Shown: positions 18,858 through 27,840, counted from the stretch's first letter. The stretch: DNA of 33,186 bases from Nanobdellota archaeon (GCA_021800365.1 JAJYZA010000002.1:1-33186); one strand, 5' to 3'. The notes: generated by a model not told the origin, from the letters alone. Numbers and translations are program-made.

Positions 18858-18958
18858 GGGCCGCTAGCTTAGCCCGGTGGAGCACCGCTCTTATATGAGA
18901 GTGTTCTAACAATTTTTAAGTAAAGCGGGGGTCCTGAGTTCAAATCTCAGGCGGCCCA
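18858..18958 (+). tRNA. tRNA-Ile(UAU) with a 27-nt intron at 37/38 (intron 18896-18922)
   Basis: Acceptor GGGCCGC/GCGGCCC, anticodon stem CCGCT/AGCGG, anticodon TAT, T arm CTGAG-TTCAAAT-CTCAG. BHB: 3-nt bulges TAT and TAA flank a 4-bp helix CTTA/TAAG. Confidence 0.88.
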
Positions 18959-19120
18959 TATTTTTACATCTCTTATATTATTTCTTTAAGTAATCTTTAT
19001 CTATCTCCTTAAAAGACAAGTACTTCTTGCTTAAGTTAGTTATGTTCTTTTTTATGCATTATTTTCAATGCTGAACTGCCACAATATACATTTATAAGCG
19101 CACAATACCATTATTTATCG

Positions 19121-19162
19121 ATGAGAGTAGTTGAGTTTCTTAGAGACTTAATTCCTTTCTAA
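19121..19162 (+). CDS. Candidate leader uORF, MRVVEFLRDLIPF
   Basis: ATG 19121 about 23 nt after TATA-like TTTATAAG (19091-19098). TAA at 19160-19162 lies in the loop of a TCCTT/AAGGA hairpin that covers the SD of the next gene. Confidence 0.35.
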   Translation: MRVVEFLRDLIPF

Positions 19163-19177
19163 AATAAGGAGGAGTAA

Positions 19178-19315
19178 ATGGCAAGATTTGAGCGAAAAAT
19201 GTATAAAGCTACTTGCTCGGATTGTGGTAAGGAGACGGAAGTTCCGTTCCAGCCGCAGGAAGGCAGGCCAGTTTATTGCAGAGATTGCTACATGAAAAGA
19301 AAAGGAATGCAGTAG
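19178..19315 (+). CDS. 45-aa CxxC/CxxC zinc-ribbon protein
   Basis: MARFERKMYKATCSDCGKETEVPFQPQEGRPVYCRDCYMKRKGMQ with a strong SD (AAGGAGG at 19166-19172). Shorter than the ORF-track cut-off. Confidence 0.85.
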   Translation: MARFERKMYKATCSDCGKETEVPFQPQEGRPVYCRDCYMKRKGMQ

Positions 19316-19364
19316 ATTAGCAATATAAAAGGTGACAGTAAATTTTTATTTATTTTTAATTTTC

Positions 19365-20807
19365 TTATTTCTCATCCTCTAGCGTCCTTAGCTGTGGAAA
19401 TGCGATTACTTCTTTTATGCTTTTTGCGTTAGTGATTAGCATTTGAAGGCGGTCTAAACCTATACCAAGTCCACCAGCGGGGGGCATACCATAGCCAAGC
19501 GCTTCAATGAAATCTTTGTCGAATTCTTGCGTTTCATCTATCCCTCTCTCTTTTCTTCTCGCTTCTTCATTAAAGCGCGCAATCTGTTCGATTGGGTCAT
19601 TAAGCTCGCTGAACGCATTCGCTATTTCCATACCACCGATATATAATTCGAATCTATAAACAAATCTTTTATCGTCTTCCATACTCTTTGCAAGTGGGGA
19701 CACCTCGACCGGAAAACGCGTTATAAAAGTAGGCTGTATCAATTTTTTCTCCACGTATTCTCCAAATAAAGTATTGATGGCATCGCCGTAAGTGTTAACT
19801 TTGCCGTCTATTTTTTTCGCCTTTTCGATAAGCACCGCGTGGCTCGTTTCTTTTAGTGCGTCTTTAACAGAATCCTCCATTGTTTTCACATAAAACTTCG
19901 AAAAATCTATCATGTTACCACCAAATTCAGTAATATGTGCTTTATTGACGGCCAACGCGACCGCTTTTATAAGCTCTTCTGTTATTACCATCATGTCACC
20001 TAGGTCTCCGTACGCTTGGTATAATTCCATCGCAATAAATTCAGGATTATGTTTAGTATCAATACCTTCATTTCGTAGATTCTTACTTATGTCAAATATG
20101 CGTTCGAATCCCCCAACTAGCATTCTTTTTAGATATAATTCGGATGCTATTTTCAAGTAGAAATCTCGATCCAGTGAATTATAGTGTGTAATAAACGGTT
20201 TAGCATTTGTGCCGCCCGCTATTGGGTGTAACAAAGGAACGGTAACCTCAATAAATCCTTTTTTCTGCAGAAAATCACGTATTGTCGCTAGCATCCTGCT
20301 TCCTTTTATTATTTTTTCCCTAGATTCTGGGTTTAATGCAAAATCAAGATACCGTTTTCTGTATCTTTTTTCTGTATCTTCTAACCCATACCATCTCGGT
20401 GGGAGCGCGAGAAGCGACTTACTTAATAAAGTAAGATTTTTTGCGTGAATAGAGATTTCGCCCGTCTTTGTCCTAATTATTTGTCCCGCCGCACCGATTA
20501 TGTCACCGACGTCTAAATAATGTAATAAAAAAGCAGAGCGTTCGTCTAAGTCGCTTTCTGTTATATAAATCTGGATAGTACCACTTTCATCTGCAATATC
20601 CATGAATTTTAACTTCCCATGATCACGTCGGCTTATTACTCTTCCCGCGACTTTTGTGTCTACGCCGTTAAGTTTTTCAAAATTTTCTCTTATTTTTATT
20701 GTTGAATGCAGAACTTCATATCTTTCGCCATAAGGCATATACCCATTGTCTTTCAATACCTTCAGTTTTTCTAATCTATCCTTATCAAAATCAAATTTAA
20801 ATTCCAT
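19365..20807 (-). CDS. lysS: Lysyl-tRNA synthetase, class II
   Basis: OB-fold anticodon domain (VAGRVISRRDHGKLKFMDIAD), motif 2 FRNEGIDTKHNPEFIAMELYQAYGD-like, motif 3 PPAGGLGIGLDRLQMLIT. Confidence 0.95.
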   Translation of the reverse strand: MEFKFDFDKDRLEKLKVLKDNGYMPYGERYEVLHSTIKIRENFEKLNGVDTKVAGRVISRRDHGKLKFMDIADESGTIQIYITESDLDERSAFLLHYLDVGDIIGAAGQIIRTKTGEISIHAKNLTLLSKSLLALPPRWYGLEDTEKRYRKRYLDFALNPESREKIIKGSRMLATIRDFLQKKGFIEVTVPLLHPIAGGTNAKPFITHYNSLDRDFYLKIASELYLKRMLVGGFERIFDISKNLRNEGIDTKHNPEFIAMELYQAYGDLGDMMVITEELIKAVALAVNKAHITEFGGNMIDFSKFYVKTMEDSVKDALKETSHAVLIEKAKKIDGKVNTYGDAINTLFGEYVEKKLIQPTFITRFPVEVSPLAKSMEDDKRFVYRFELYIGGMEIANAFSELNDPIEQIARFNEEARRKERGIDETQEFDKDFIEALGYGMPPAGGLGIGLDRLQMLITNAKSIKEVIAFPQLRTLEDEK

Positions 20808-22056
20808 AAACCAGTAATGATGTCAAAAGTGTTATACTCCCCATAATGAACGAGTACGTAATTAAGCGCATTTTCAAATTTTTGGGGCCGGCAATAAGAC
20901 CGACAAAGACTTTACTGAAAAGTCCAGAACTTATTATTATTCCAAGCAATAATCCGGCATAAGCGGCTGTGATATCTCCATGTATAAACAGAAAACCCAG
21001 TGAAAATACGGCACCAGCGACATTCGCAATACCAGACACAAACATAGTTAAAGTTAGAAACTGCGGCGCTAGAATGGTTACAATCCTAGATGCAGTAAAG
21101 ATGATAAAAAACATCGTGGCAAATTCCAATATTGCAGCTATCGGGAATGGGTTTGTAATTTTCTTTATAAACAGGTTTATATTCTTCCTGCCAAAAATTA
21201 GGAAAATAAGGACCATTAAAAGCGAAATTATTATACTTGGTAACGCATAGTAGATAATCTGCAGAGACAGAGTCGTCAGATAAATAAATAGCACCGCTTG
21301 TACAACTATCATTGGCAAATTTGTTGAAAACATTATATTATAAAATATGGCAGAAATACGCTTGCCGGCGCCATTTGCAAGTTTGAGCAACGAGAATGCA
21401 GTAGCAGTGCCGGTTATTATGCTTCCAACAATCGCAGAGAAAAGCAGACCATATTTTGAAGCCCTTAGAAACACATGTTGCAAAAAGAACACAATGCCGA
21501 TAATCGTGATTATAAGCCAAAATTCAAATGGATTAAAGAAGGAATAGGGGCCAATAAATTCATTTGGTAACAGCGGAAGAATTACGAGTGCTATAAGCAT
21601 TATATTTATTGCAGCCATGAGCTCTTTTCTTTCTACAAGGCGTATTACCGCGAGAAATTCTCTTTTGTATATGCTTATCGCCGCGGTAAGGACACTTAAG
21701 GCCACTGCATATTCATAATATCCCAGCCCTATTAACAATCCAGAGAAGAAAATTATAAATGTACTTACATACGTAGTAGCTCCCGGGTTCCTCGTAAGAA
21801 AACTTTTTTCTAGATAAATAGAAGTTGCTATGACGGTTATTACCCCAAATGCAGTTGCAAGTATAATCGTATCGTTACTAAAAAGATAAAGCAGTGAAAA
21901 TATATAACCTAAAACTGAAAGGAATATACAGGTTCTCAACCCGACATATATTTTTGTACCGCTCTGCATTCTATATTCGTTTTCTAAGCCTACGATTGCA
22001 CCTAATGCTACAGCAAAGACTAAATACACAAGCGACGATGTATCAAATAATGTCAT
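20797..22056 (-). CDS. MgtC/DUF4010-type polytopic membrane protein
   Basis: ALGAIVGLENEYRMQSG near the N-terminus, then repeated TM segments with GSIITGTATAFSLLKLA. Confidence 0.65.
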   Translation of the reverse strand: MTLFDTSSLVYLVFAVALGAIVGLENEYRMQSGTKIYVGLRTCIFLSVLGYIFSLLYLFSNDTIILATAFGVITVIATSIYLEKSFLTRNPGATTYVSTFIIFFSGLLIGLGYYEYAVALSVLTAAISIYKREFLAVIRLVERKELMAAINIMLIALVILPLLPNEFIGPYSFFNPFEFWLIITIIGIVFFLQHVFLRASKYGLLFSAIVGSIITGTATAFSLLKLANGAGKRISAIFYNIMFSTNLPMIVVQAVLFIYLTTLSLQIIYYALPSIIISLLMVLIFLIFGRKNINLFIKKITNPFPIAAILEFATMFFIIFTASRIVTILAPQFLTLTMFVSGIANVAGAVFSLGFLFIHGDITAAYAGLLLGIIISSGLFSKVFVGLIAGPKNLKMRLITYSFIMGSITLLTSLLVYGI

Positions 22057-22092
22057 AGGAAAAGTAATTATTTGTTTAATTTAACCTTTATC

Positions 22093-23235
22093 TTATGTCA
22101 AGTCGCCAATTAATCGTTTATAAACCTCTATGAATTTATCCGAAGCAGCTTCCCATGTGGCTGTAGCAAGCTCCGTATATGCTTGTGAGGACATCTGTTC
22201 TTTTATAGCAGGATACTGGAGCAGACCAATAATCATATCGGCCATCTGCCGTATGTCCCAAAAATCGACTTTAAACACGTTTTTTAATATTTCTGATACG
22301 CCCGATTGAATTGAGATTATAGTCGGCGCCATTGACGCTACAGCTTCTAAAGCGGTTATTCCAAATGGTTCTGACACCGACGGCATAACGAAAACGCTTG
22401 TCTTCGAATACAATTGTTTCATCGCCTCATCAGAAATTTTACCTGTAAAAACCACTCTATCGCCCAACTTTAGATCGATTGAGAGATCAATAAGGTCTTT
22501 CAGCTGGGGGCCTTCACCGGTTATATATAACATTACGTCTTTGTCGTTTTCGGCAACGATTTTAAACGCTTTTAGTAAATGATCAACTCCTTTTTGTAAA
22601 GATAACCTCCCAACGTAAAGTATCATTTTAGGGTCTCGCATTTTTAGATTACCATAAAATTTAGATATGTCTATCGCATTGTGGATTACGCCTATTTTTT
22701 CCGCCGAGACGCCATAATTTTTTATGAGTTGCTGTCTTAATCGCTCACTGACAGTAATTATGCGATCAGCATTTAATATCGCATTTCGTTCTTCTTGTTC
22801 TATCCAATATTGTGGATGTCCAAGGGTTCTGTCATATTCTGTACTATGCACCGTCATAAGCAAAGGTTTTCCAAAACGTCTTTTAATTTCAACGCCGGCT
22901 CTACCGGTAATCCAGTCATTCGCATGTATTAAATCAAAACTTTCTGCCGTAGCGAGTTCAATGGATTTTTTCGCATACTCCTCTACTTCAGTTGAAAGCT
23001 CACCGTAAAGGCTTAGTGTACTGGGGTTTTTTATGAAGTTATAAACCGAGGAACTTTTAATAAGTGATACAGATAAAAATTTAATCCCCGGTATTACCTT
23101 ATAATCGGAAAAGGGCAGGATTATACTTATGATAAGGTTCTTTTTCGACATCGCACGCAAAAGTTCATATGTGTGTCTTCCCAAGCCGCCTATAGAATGT
23201 GGTGGAAATTCCCAACCAAGCATCAGTATGTGCAT
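22093..23235 (-). CDS. GT4-type glycosyltransferase (glycogen-synthase-like)
   Basis: MLGWEFPPHSIGGLGRHTYELL, VIHNAIDISKF, ILYVGRLSLQKGVDHLLKAF, VMPSVSEPFGITALEA. Confidence 0.92.
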   Translation of the reverse strand: MHILMLGWEFPPHSIGGLGRHTYELLRAMSKKNLIISIILPFSDYKVIPGIKFLSVSLIKSSSVYNFIKNPSTLSLYGELSTEVEEYAKKSIELATAESFDLIHANDWITGRAGVEIKRRFGKPLLMTVHSTEYDRTLGHPQYWIEQEERNAILNADRIITVSERLRQQLIKNYGVSAEKIGVIHNAIDISKFYGNLKMRDPKMILYVGRLSLQKGVDHLLKAFKIVAENDKDVMLYITGEGPQLKDLIDLSIDLKLGDRVVFTGKISDEAMKQLYSKTSVFVMPSVSEPFGITALEAVASMAPTIISIQSGVSEILKNVFKVDFWDIRQMADMIIGLLQYPAIKEQMSSQAYTELATATWEAASDKFIEVYKRLIGDLT

Positions 23236-23385
23236 ATTCAGTGTGAGGATAGAACCTCATAACTGTATAATGCATCGCTCGTATATAAACAATGGTCAGC
23301 CGGTTTGACATGTCCGCAAAAAGCTCCCCTCTCGAGCTACATAAATCATAAATACTAATTCGCCTTATTGTTGATACGGCAGTAT

Positions 23386-25506
23386 ATGAAAATAGACGAT
23401 GCAGAAAAATTTATTCCAAAGGAAGTGTATAGCTTATTAAAAGATAAAATAGAAGAATTTCTCCCACCTCAGGCGTCTGCGATAAAAAATGGACTCTTTA
23501 AGGGACATAACCTCTTAATCTCAGCACCGACTGCGTCAGGAAAGACACTTATAGCCGAAATGGCGATACTAAATTCAGTTTCTGCAAATAAAAAGGCGAT
23601 ATATATAGCACCCATGCGCGCACTTATCTCGGAGAAATTCGAAGATTTTAAACGAGAGTATCCCCATATAAAATCCGCATTGTCTATGGGAGATTACAGT
23701 GAAAACGATTCTAAGTTAAACTCATGCGATGTACTTTTTGCTTCAACAGAAAAAATAGATAGCTTACTTAGGCAATCAAATAAATACCTAGTAGATGTTG
23801 GTTGCATAATATACGATGAGATACATCTTCTCACAGACGTAGGTCGCGGCCCGACGCTGGAATTTATAATTTCATTAAACAAAAGAATATTTCCGCACGC
23901 TCAAATCGTAGGGTTAAGTGCAACTATAGGAAATGCCGAGGATATAGCCGACTGGCTCGGTGCAGATTTAATAAAAAGCGATTTTAGGCCGGTTAATTTG
24001 ATTAAAAAAGTGTACTTTGAGGGCGAACTTGTAAATGGAAAGAAGGAGCATATTAACCTTGTCGAAGACCCACTATCGGACATAATGCTCTACCTTATAA
24101 AAAATAACAAGCAAGCCTTGATTTTTTCTCAGACAAAGAAATCTGCGATAGCAAATGCAAAATTAATATCTAAGTTGATTGAACCAAAGTTAATTTCTCG
24201 AGACAGAATAGCTTTAAGTGAAATAGCCAATGAAGTACTAAACGTTCTTGATAGACCAACCTCTCAATGTGAAGAGGTTAGTCAATTGATACGCAGTGGC
24301 GTAGCATTTCACCATGCAGGATTAATAAACAAGCAAAGGCACGCCATAGAAAATGGTTTTAGGGCAGGCTTGATAAAATACATAGTTGCAACTCCGACGT
24401 TAGCTTTAGGAGTAAATTTACCGGCAAACACAGTTGTAATCACTTCTGTATATCGCTATGGCAATTATGGCTCAGAAGCAGTGCCTAAATTAGAAATAGA
24501 GCAGATGCTTGGTCGCGCCGGGAGACCAAAATACGATAAAGAAGGGATGGCAATAATAATAGCCAGAAACGAGCGCGATTTTGCCCTCATAGAAAAAAAA
24601 TACATCGACGGGGATATAGAACCGATAGTCTCTAAATTTAATAGTGAATCTGCAATAAGAACTTACACGTTAGCTTTGATTGATATGGGCTTGTATACAA
24701 ATAAACAGGATATAGAGGCCTTTTTTGGCACGATTTTCCTTTCATATTTCGGAATAGACATAAGCGATAAGCTAGAAGATGCATTTGACTTTTTAGAGGA
24801 ACATGAATTTATAATAAATGAAAATGAGAAACTCTCTACGACTAAAACAGGAAAGCTGATAAATAGACTTTATCTAGACCCCTACACAGGGGTTATCCTA
24901 ATAAGCTTTATAACTAAGACAAAGGGCGAGCGCGGTAGGGTAGACCCGTTTTCCATACTTCATGCAGTGTTTTGTACTGAAGAATTTAAATTTATTCCGC
25001 TATCTCAATCCGAATTCCAAAAGTATGAAGAAGAGAGCTATGGGCTTAAACTATATACAGACCAGAATATAGTAGATTACGAAAGATTTATAGCCGCTAT
25101 AAAGATGTCGCATGTGATAAGCGATTGGATAAACGAGAAGAGCGAAAAATTTATAGAAGAAGAATATCATGTCTTGCCTGGAGAATTTTATACGATTCTA
25201 GAAAGACTGCGTTGGATAACCTATAGTATGATTGAGCTAAGTAGGGCATTGGGTGGAAAAGCGAATGAGATAGGAAAACTTTCTACAAGAATAAAGTATG
25301 GCATAAAAGAGGAACTACTTCCCCTCATAGCTGTCCCAGAAATAGGCAGAGTAAGAGCAAGAAAACTTTTCTCTGTAGGCATAAAGACTTTGGCAGAACT
25401 TAAATCAACAGATGTCCGTAGATTGTCTGATCTCCTCGGACTAAAAACCGCAGAAAAAATATACTCATATCTGCACGAAAAGGAAACGGAAAATAAATTG
25501 ATATAA
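23386..25506 (+). CDS. hel308: Hel308/Ski2-like DNA helicase
   Basis: SAPTASGKTLIAEMAI (Walker A), YDEIHLL, GLSATIGNAEDIADWLGA, GVAFHHAGL, QMLGRAGRPKYD, C-terminal HhH (PEIGRVRARKLFSVGIKTL). ATG 23386 preferred. Confidence 0.93.
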   Translation: MKIDDAEKFIPKEVYSLLKDKIEEFLPPQASAIKNGLFKGHNLLISAPTASGKTLIAEMAILNSVSANKKAIYIAPMRALISEKFEDFKREYPHIKSALSMGDYSENDSKLNSCDVLFASTEKIDSLLRQSNKYLVDVGCIIYDEIHLLTDVGRGPTLEFIISLNKRIFPHAQIVGLSATIGNAEDIADWLGADLIKSDFRPVNLIKKVYFEGELVNGKKEHINLVEDPLSDIMLYLIKNNKQALIFSQTKKSAIANAKLISKLIEPKLISRDRIALSEIANEVLNVLDRPTSQCEEVSQLIRSGVAFHHAGLINKQRHAIENGFRAGLIKYIVATPTLALGVNLPANTVVITSVYRYGNYGSEAVPKLEIEQMLGRAGRPKYDKEGMAIIIARNERDFALIEKKYIDGDIEPIVSKFNSESAIRTYTLALIDMGLYTNKQDIEAFFGTIFLSYFGIDISDKLEDAFDFLEEHEFIINENEKLSTTKTGKLINRLYLDPYTGVILISFITKTKGERGRVDPFSILHAVFCTEEFKFIPLSQSEFQKYEEESYGLKLYTDQNIVDYERFIAAIKMSHVISDWINEKSEKFIEEEYHVLPGEFYTILERLRWITYSMIELSRALGGKANEIGKLSTRIKYGIKEELLPLIAVPEIGRVRARKLFSVGIKTLAELKSTDVRRLSDLLGLKTAEKIYSYLHEKETENKLI

Positions 25507-25529
25507 ATAAAGACGTTCATATAATCATT

Positions 25530-26141
25530 ATGAAAATACTTGCAGCATCGGATATCCACGGTGATGTTGGCGCGGCTAAAAAGTTAGCGGCAAAGGCAAA
25601 AAAAGAGAAGGTAGATCTAGTTATCTTAGCAGGGGACCTTTCAATATTCGGAAATGGTCTCGAGGGGCTATTAAAACCATTCTCCGATGCAGAAAAAAAG
25701 GTCGCTATAATCCCGGGTAATCATGACAGTGAGGCTGATTTATTTATGTTAAAAAAGAGGTATCCGGATATACTTTATGATCTACACAATTACGCCTTTA
25801 AGGTAGGCGATGTCGGATTCTTTGGTTGTGGATTGGCCAATATAGGACCAAATGAGTTATCTGAAGCGGAGATAAAGAAGAGGATAGAAAACTCATTCAA
25901 GTATATCAAAGACGCAAAGCGAAAAGTGTTGGTTGTTCATGTTCCGCCATACAAGACAAAACTAGATGTAATAGGACGGGATGTTAACGTAGGCAGTACC
26001 GCAGTACGTGAGATGATAGAAAAATTTAAACCGGAGAATTGTATCTGCGGTCACATACACGAAACGTTCAATCTAGAAGATAAACTAGGGAATACGACGG
26101 TTATAAATGCCGGACCAAAGGGAAAAATTATAGATGTGTAA
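25530..26141 (+). CDS. Calcineurin-like metallophosphoesterase
   Basis: ILAASDIHGDV, VILAGDLSIFG, IPGNHDSEADL, VVHVPPYKT, CGHIHET. Confidence 0.92.
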   Translation: MKILAASDIHGDVGAAKKLAAKAKKEKVDLVILAGDLSIFGNGLEGLLKPFSDAEKKVAIIPGNHDSEADLFMLKKRYPDILYDLHNYAFKVGDVGFFGCGLANIGPNELSEAEIKKRIENSFKYIKDAKRKVLVVHVPPYKTKLDVIGRDVNVGSTAVREMIEKFKPENCICGHIHETFNLEDKLGNTTVINAGPKGKIIDV

Positions 26142-26216
26142 ATACGCAACTGCCTCAATTGATTAGATAAAACTATAAACAAAATGGCTTTTAATCTAGG
26201 AAGGTAATTATCTATT

Positions 26217-26307
26217 GGGCCCATAGTCTAGTCCGGATAGGATCGATGGCTTCGAATGCCACAGATGGAGTAACCATCTGACCTGGGTTCAAATCCCAGT
26301 GGGCCCA
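26217..26307 (+). tRNA. tRNA-Arg(UCG) with a 17-nt intron at 37/38 (intron 26256-26272)
   Basis: Acceptor GGGCCCA/TGGGCCC, anticodon stem GATGG/CCATC (5/5 pairs), loop CTTCGA|intron|A, T arm CTGGG-TTCAAAT-CCCAG. BHB core CTTC/GGAG with 3-nt bulges GAA and TAA. Confidence 0.82.
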
Positions 26308-26346
26308 CTAATTTATGGGGATAATGATATCTTCTAGAAATGGCAC

Positions 26347-27033
26347 TTATGAGGGGGTCTCAGTCAAATAGAAATCAGAGAACAATGGTAAGGAATATTT
26401 CTTCACCGAGACTTCGGCGTTCAAGGTTAGGTTTGTACCTATATTCATGCAATTCGTTGTGTAAAACTCAAATCGAATACTATAAAGTCCAAAGTTTATG
26501 CCATTCTGTGTCCAATCATTAAAAGTTCTATTCTGTAGAATTATTGATTGATTACCTAGCGCATTAATTATAGTTACATTTGAAATTCCATATGGGCTAT
26601 AAAGCTGCCCAATAAGCTCAAGTGAAAGATTAGAACTTTGCGGTATAAAAAATAAAAATGGTAGTGTTATGCTATACTTTAACCCCGCACAAAAATTGAA
26701 ATTAACCATGTTAAGGTTTATACCTCCTCCTACATAAGATTGATTCACTAGATTGGGTGCTCTAAATGTAACTATTGTATTATTTTTGTAATTTCCAGTA
26801 ATAACTGTCCCATTCTGGATTATCGTGTTTAAATTAATATATTTAGCAGCTTGATTTATCTCATTATTATAATAAATGTAGTTGGTAACACCATTATTTA
26901 TTACATTATTATTTCCATTTACAGGGGTATTGTTAACATTTATATTAAAATTAAAGATAAAGTGTAAAGAAATAATAACCAAAGCAATTGATACCCCAGT
27001 TATGGCCTTTAATATCCCTTTTCTATTAACCAT
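26347..27033 (-). CDS. Asn-rich membrane-anchored secreted protein, hypothetical
   Basis: N-terminal TM (ITGVSIALVIISLHFIF) followed by an Asn-rich ectodomain with many N-x-S/T sequons; AT-rich codons. Confidence 0.6.
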   Translation of the reverse strand: MVNRKGILKAITGVSIALVIISLHFIFNFNINVNNTPVNGNNNVINNGVTNYIYYNNEINQAAKYINLNTIIQNGTVITGNYKNNTIVTFRAPNLVNQSYVGGGINLNMVNFNFCAGLKYSITLPFLFFIPQSSNLSLELIGQLYSPYGISNVTIINALGNQSIILQNRTFNDWTQNGINFGLYSIRFEFYTTNCMNIGTNLTLNAEVSVKKYSLPLFSDFYLTETPS

Positions 27034-27100
27034 ATATGTAAATTTACTCTTTAAGATTTAATAAATGAAGAATGACCCCATAGAGACGCAGTAGTACCCC

Positions 27101-27199
27101 GAGAAATTGGACTAATCTCTACAAAATATTAAGAACTCGTGGGGAAAAAGTAAAAGTTATAAATGGATATCTTTAGAGAAATTGCATTAATTTCTATAA
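27101..27199. repeat. Two diverged 24-bp direct repeats with internal dyads
   Basis: GAGAAATTGGACTAATCTCTACAA (27101-27124) and GAGAAATTGCATTAATTTCTATAA (27176-27199), 75-bp offset. The second contains AGAAATT/AATTTCT. Confidence 0.5.
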
Positions 27200-27284
27200 G
27201 ATAAAAGGGACTTCACCAATACCAAAATTTTGGGGTCGAGTTATCTGAGTTGTATAATTTAATTGGTGTTATATTTAACTGTAG

Positions 27285-27458
27285 AATACCTTAATTTTTA
27301 ATAAATGGAAAGGCGAGCATTTGCGCACAAATGAAGACACTAAGTATAAAGAAGAATTAGGGAAAATTTGGGAGAAACTTGGCAATGGCAAAACGCACTT
27401 TTTCTTGGTTTCTAATGAAAATGTAGATGAAGTATTAAATAATATAAAAGAAATGTAG
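27285..27458 (+). pseudogene. C-terminal remnant resembling a type III restriction/helicase (Res-like) protein
   Basis: Open frame without an upstream Met: NTLIFNKWKGEHLRTNEDTKYKEELGKIWEKLGNGKTHFFLVSNENVDEVLNNIKEM*. KGEHL...DTKYKEELGK.WE.L..GK..FFLV recalls the C-terminal part of Res-type proteins. Confidence 0.4.
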
Positions 27459-27465
27459 GTAAAAG

Positions 27466-27840
27466 TCATTTGTATAGTTTAATCTTTTTTCCTTCCTTTA
27501 TAGCTTTCTGCATGTACCATAATGTGCTTTTATTTATCTTAAGCTTTTTCCTATCTTCTGGTGTTATCGCCATTATACGGTTGCGCAATTCAATATCGTC
27601 ATTTCTATATGGTTTGATTTCTGGGATTTCAAAGTTTAGGACTTTTTCTCTATTCTCTAGAATTTCGCCAAAAGCCCGACATTTTCTCTTTCGTTTATAT
27701 ATAAAATTGTCCGGATTTTTCTTTACCATCTCAGCGCTAATTATATTTACGGTCACACCGATTGTGATTAATCTTCTGGCGAGGTATGTCTTGCTTGTTG
27801 AGATGATTTTTATCTGGCTTTTTTGTCATGTACCTATTAA
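27466..27840 (-). pseudogene. C-terminal fragment resembling archaeal Cas1
   Basis: ...EKVLNFEIPEIKPYRNDDIELRNRIMAITPEDRKKLKINKSTLWYMQKAIKEGKKIKLYK resembles the C-terminal segment of some archaeal Cas1 proteins. The frame is open upstream of the track GTG (ISTSKTYLARRLITIGVTV) to a TGA, and the catalytic core is absent. Confidence 0.4.

Noticed and set aside
26250-26280. tRNA-Ser(CGA) with a long variable arm
   Set aside because: The Ser model needs an A-C mismatch in the anticodon stem and a shifted D arm; the Arg(UCG)+intron model gives five anticodon pairs and a BHB-like core, like the other tRNAs here.
27034-27284. A CRISPR array
   Set aside because: Only two imperfect repeat copies with a 51-bp interval and no third unit; no regular array is visible anywhere in the window.
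27275-27469. Minus-strand 64-aa ORF
   Set aside because: Low-complexity Phe/Ser/Leu-rich translation lying opposite the Res-like frame, whose plus-strand reading is much more protein-like.
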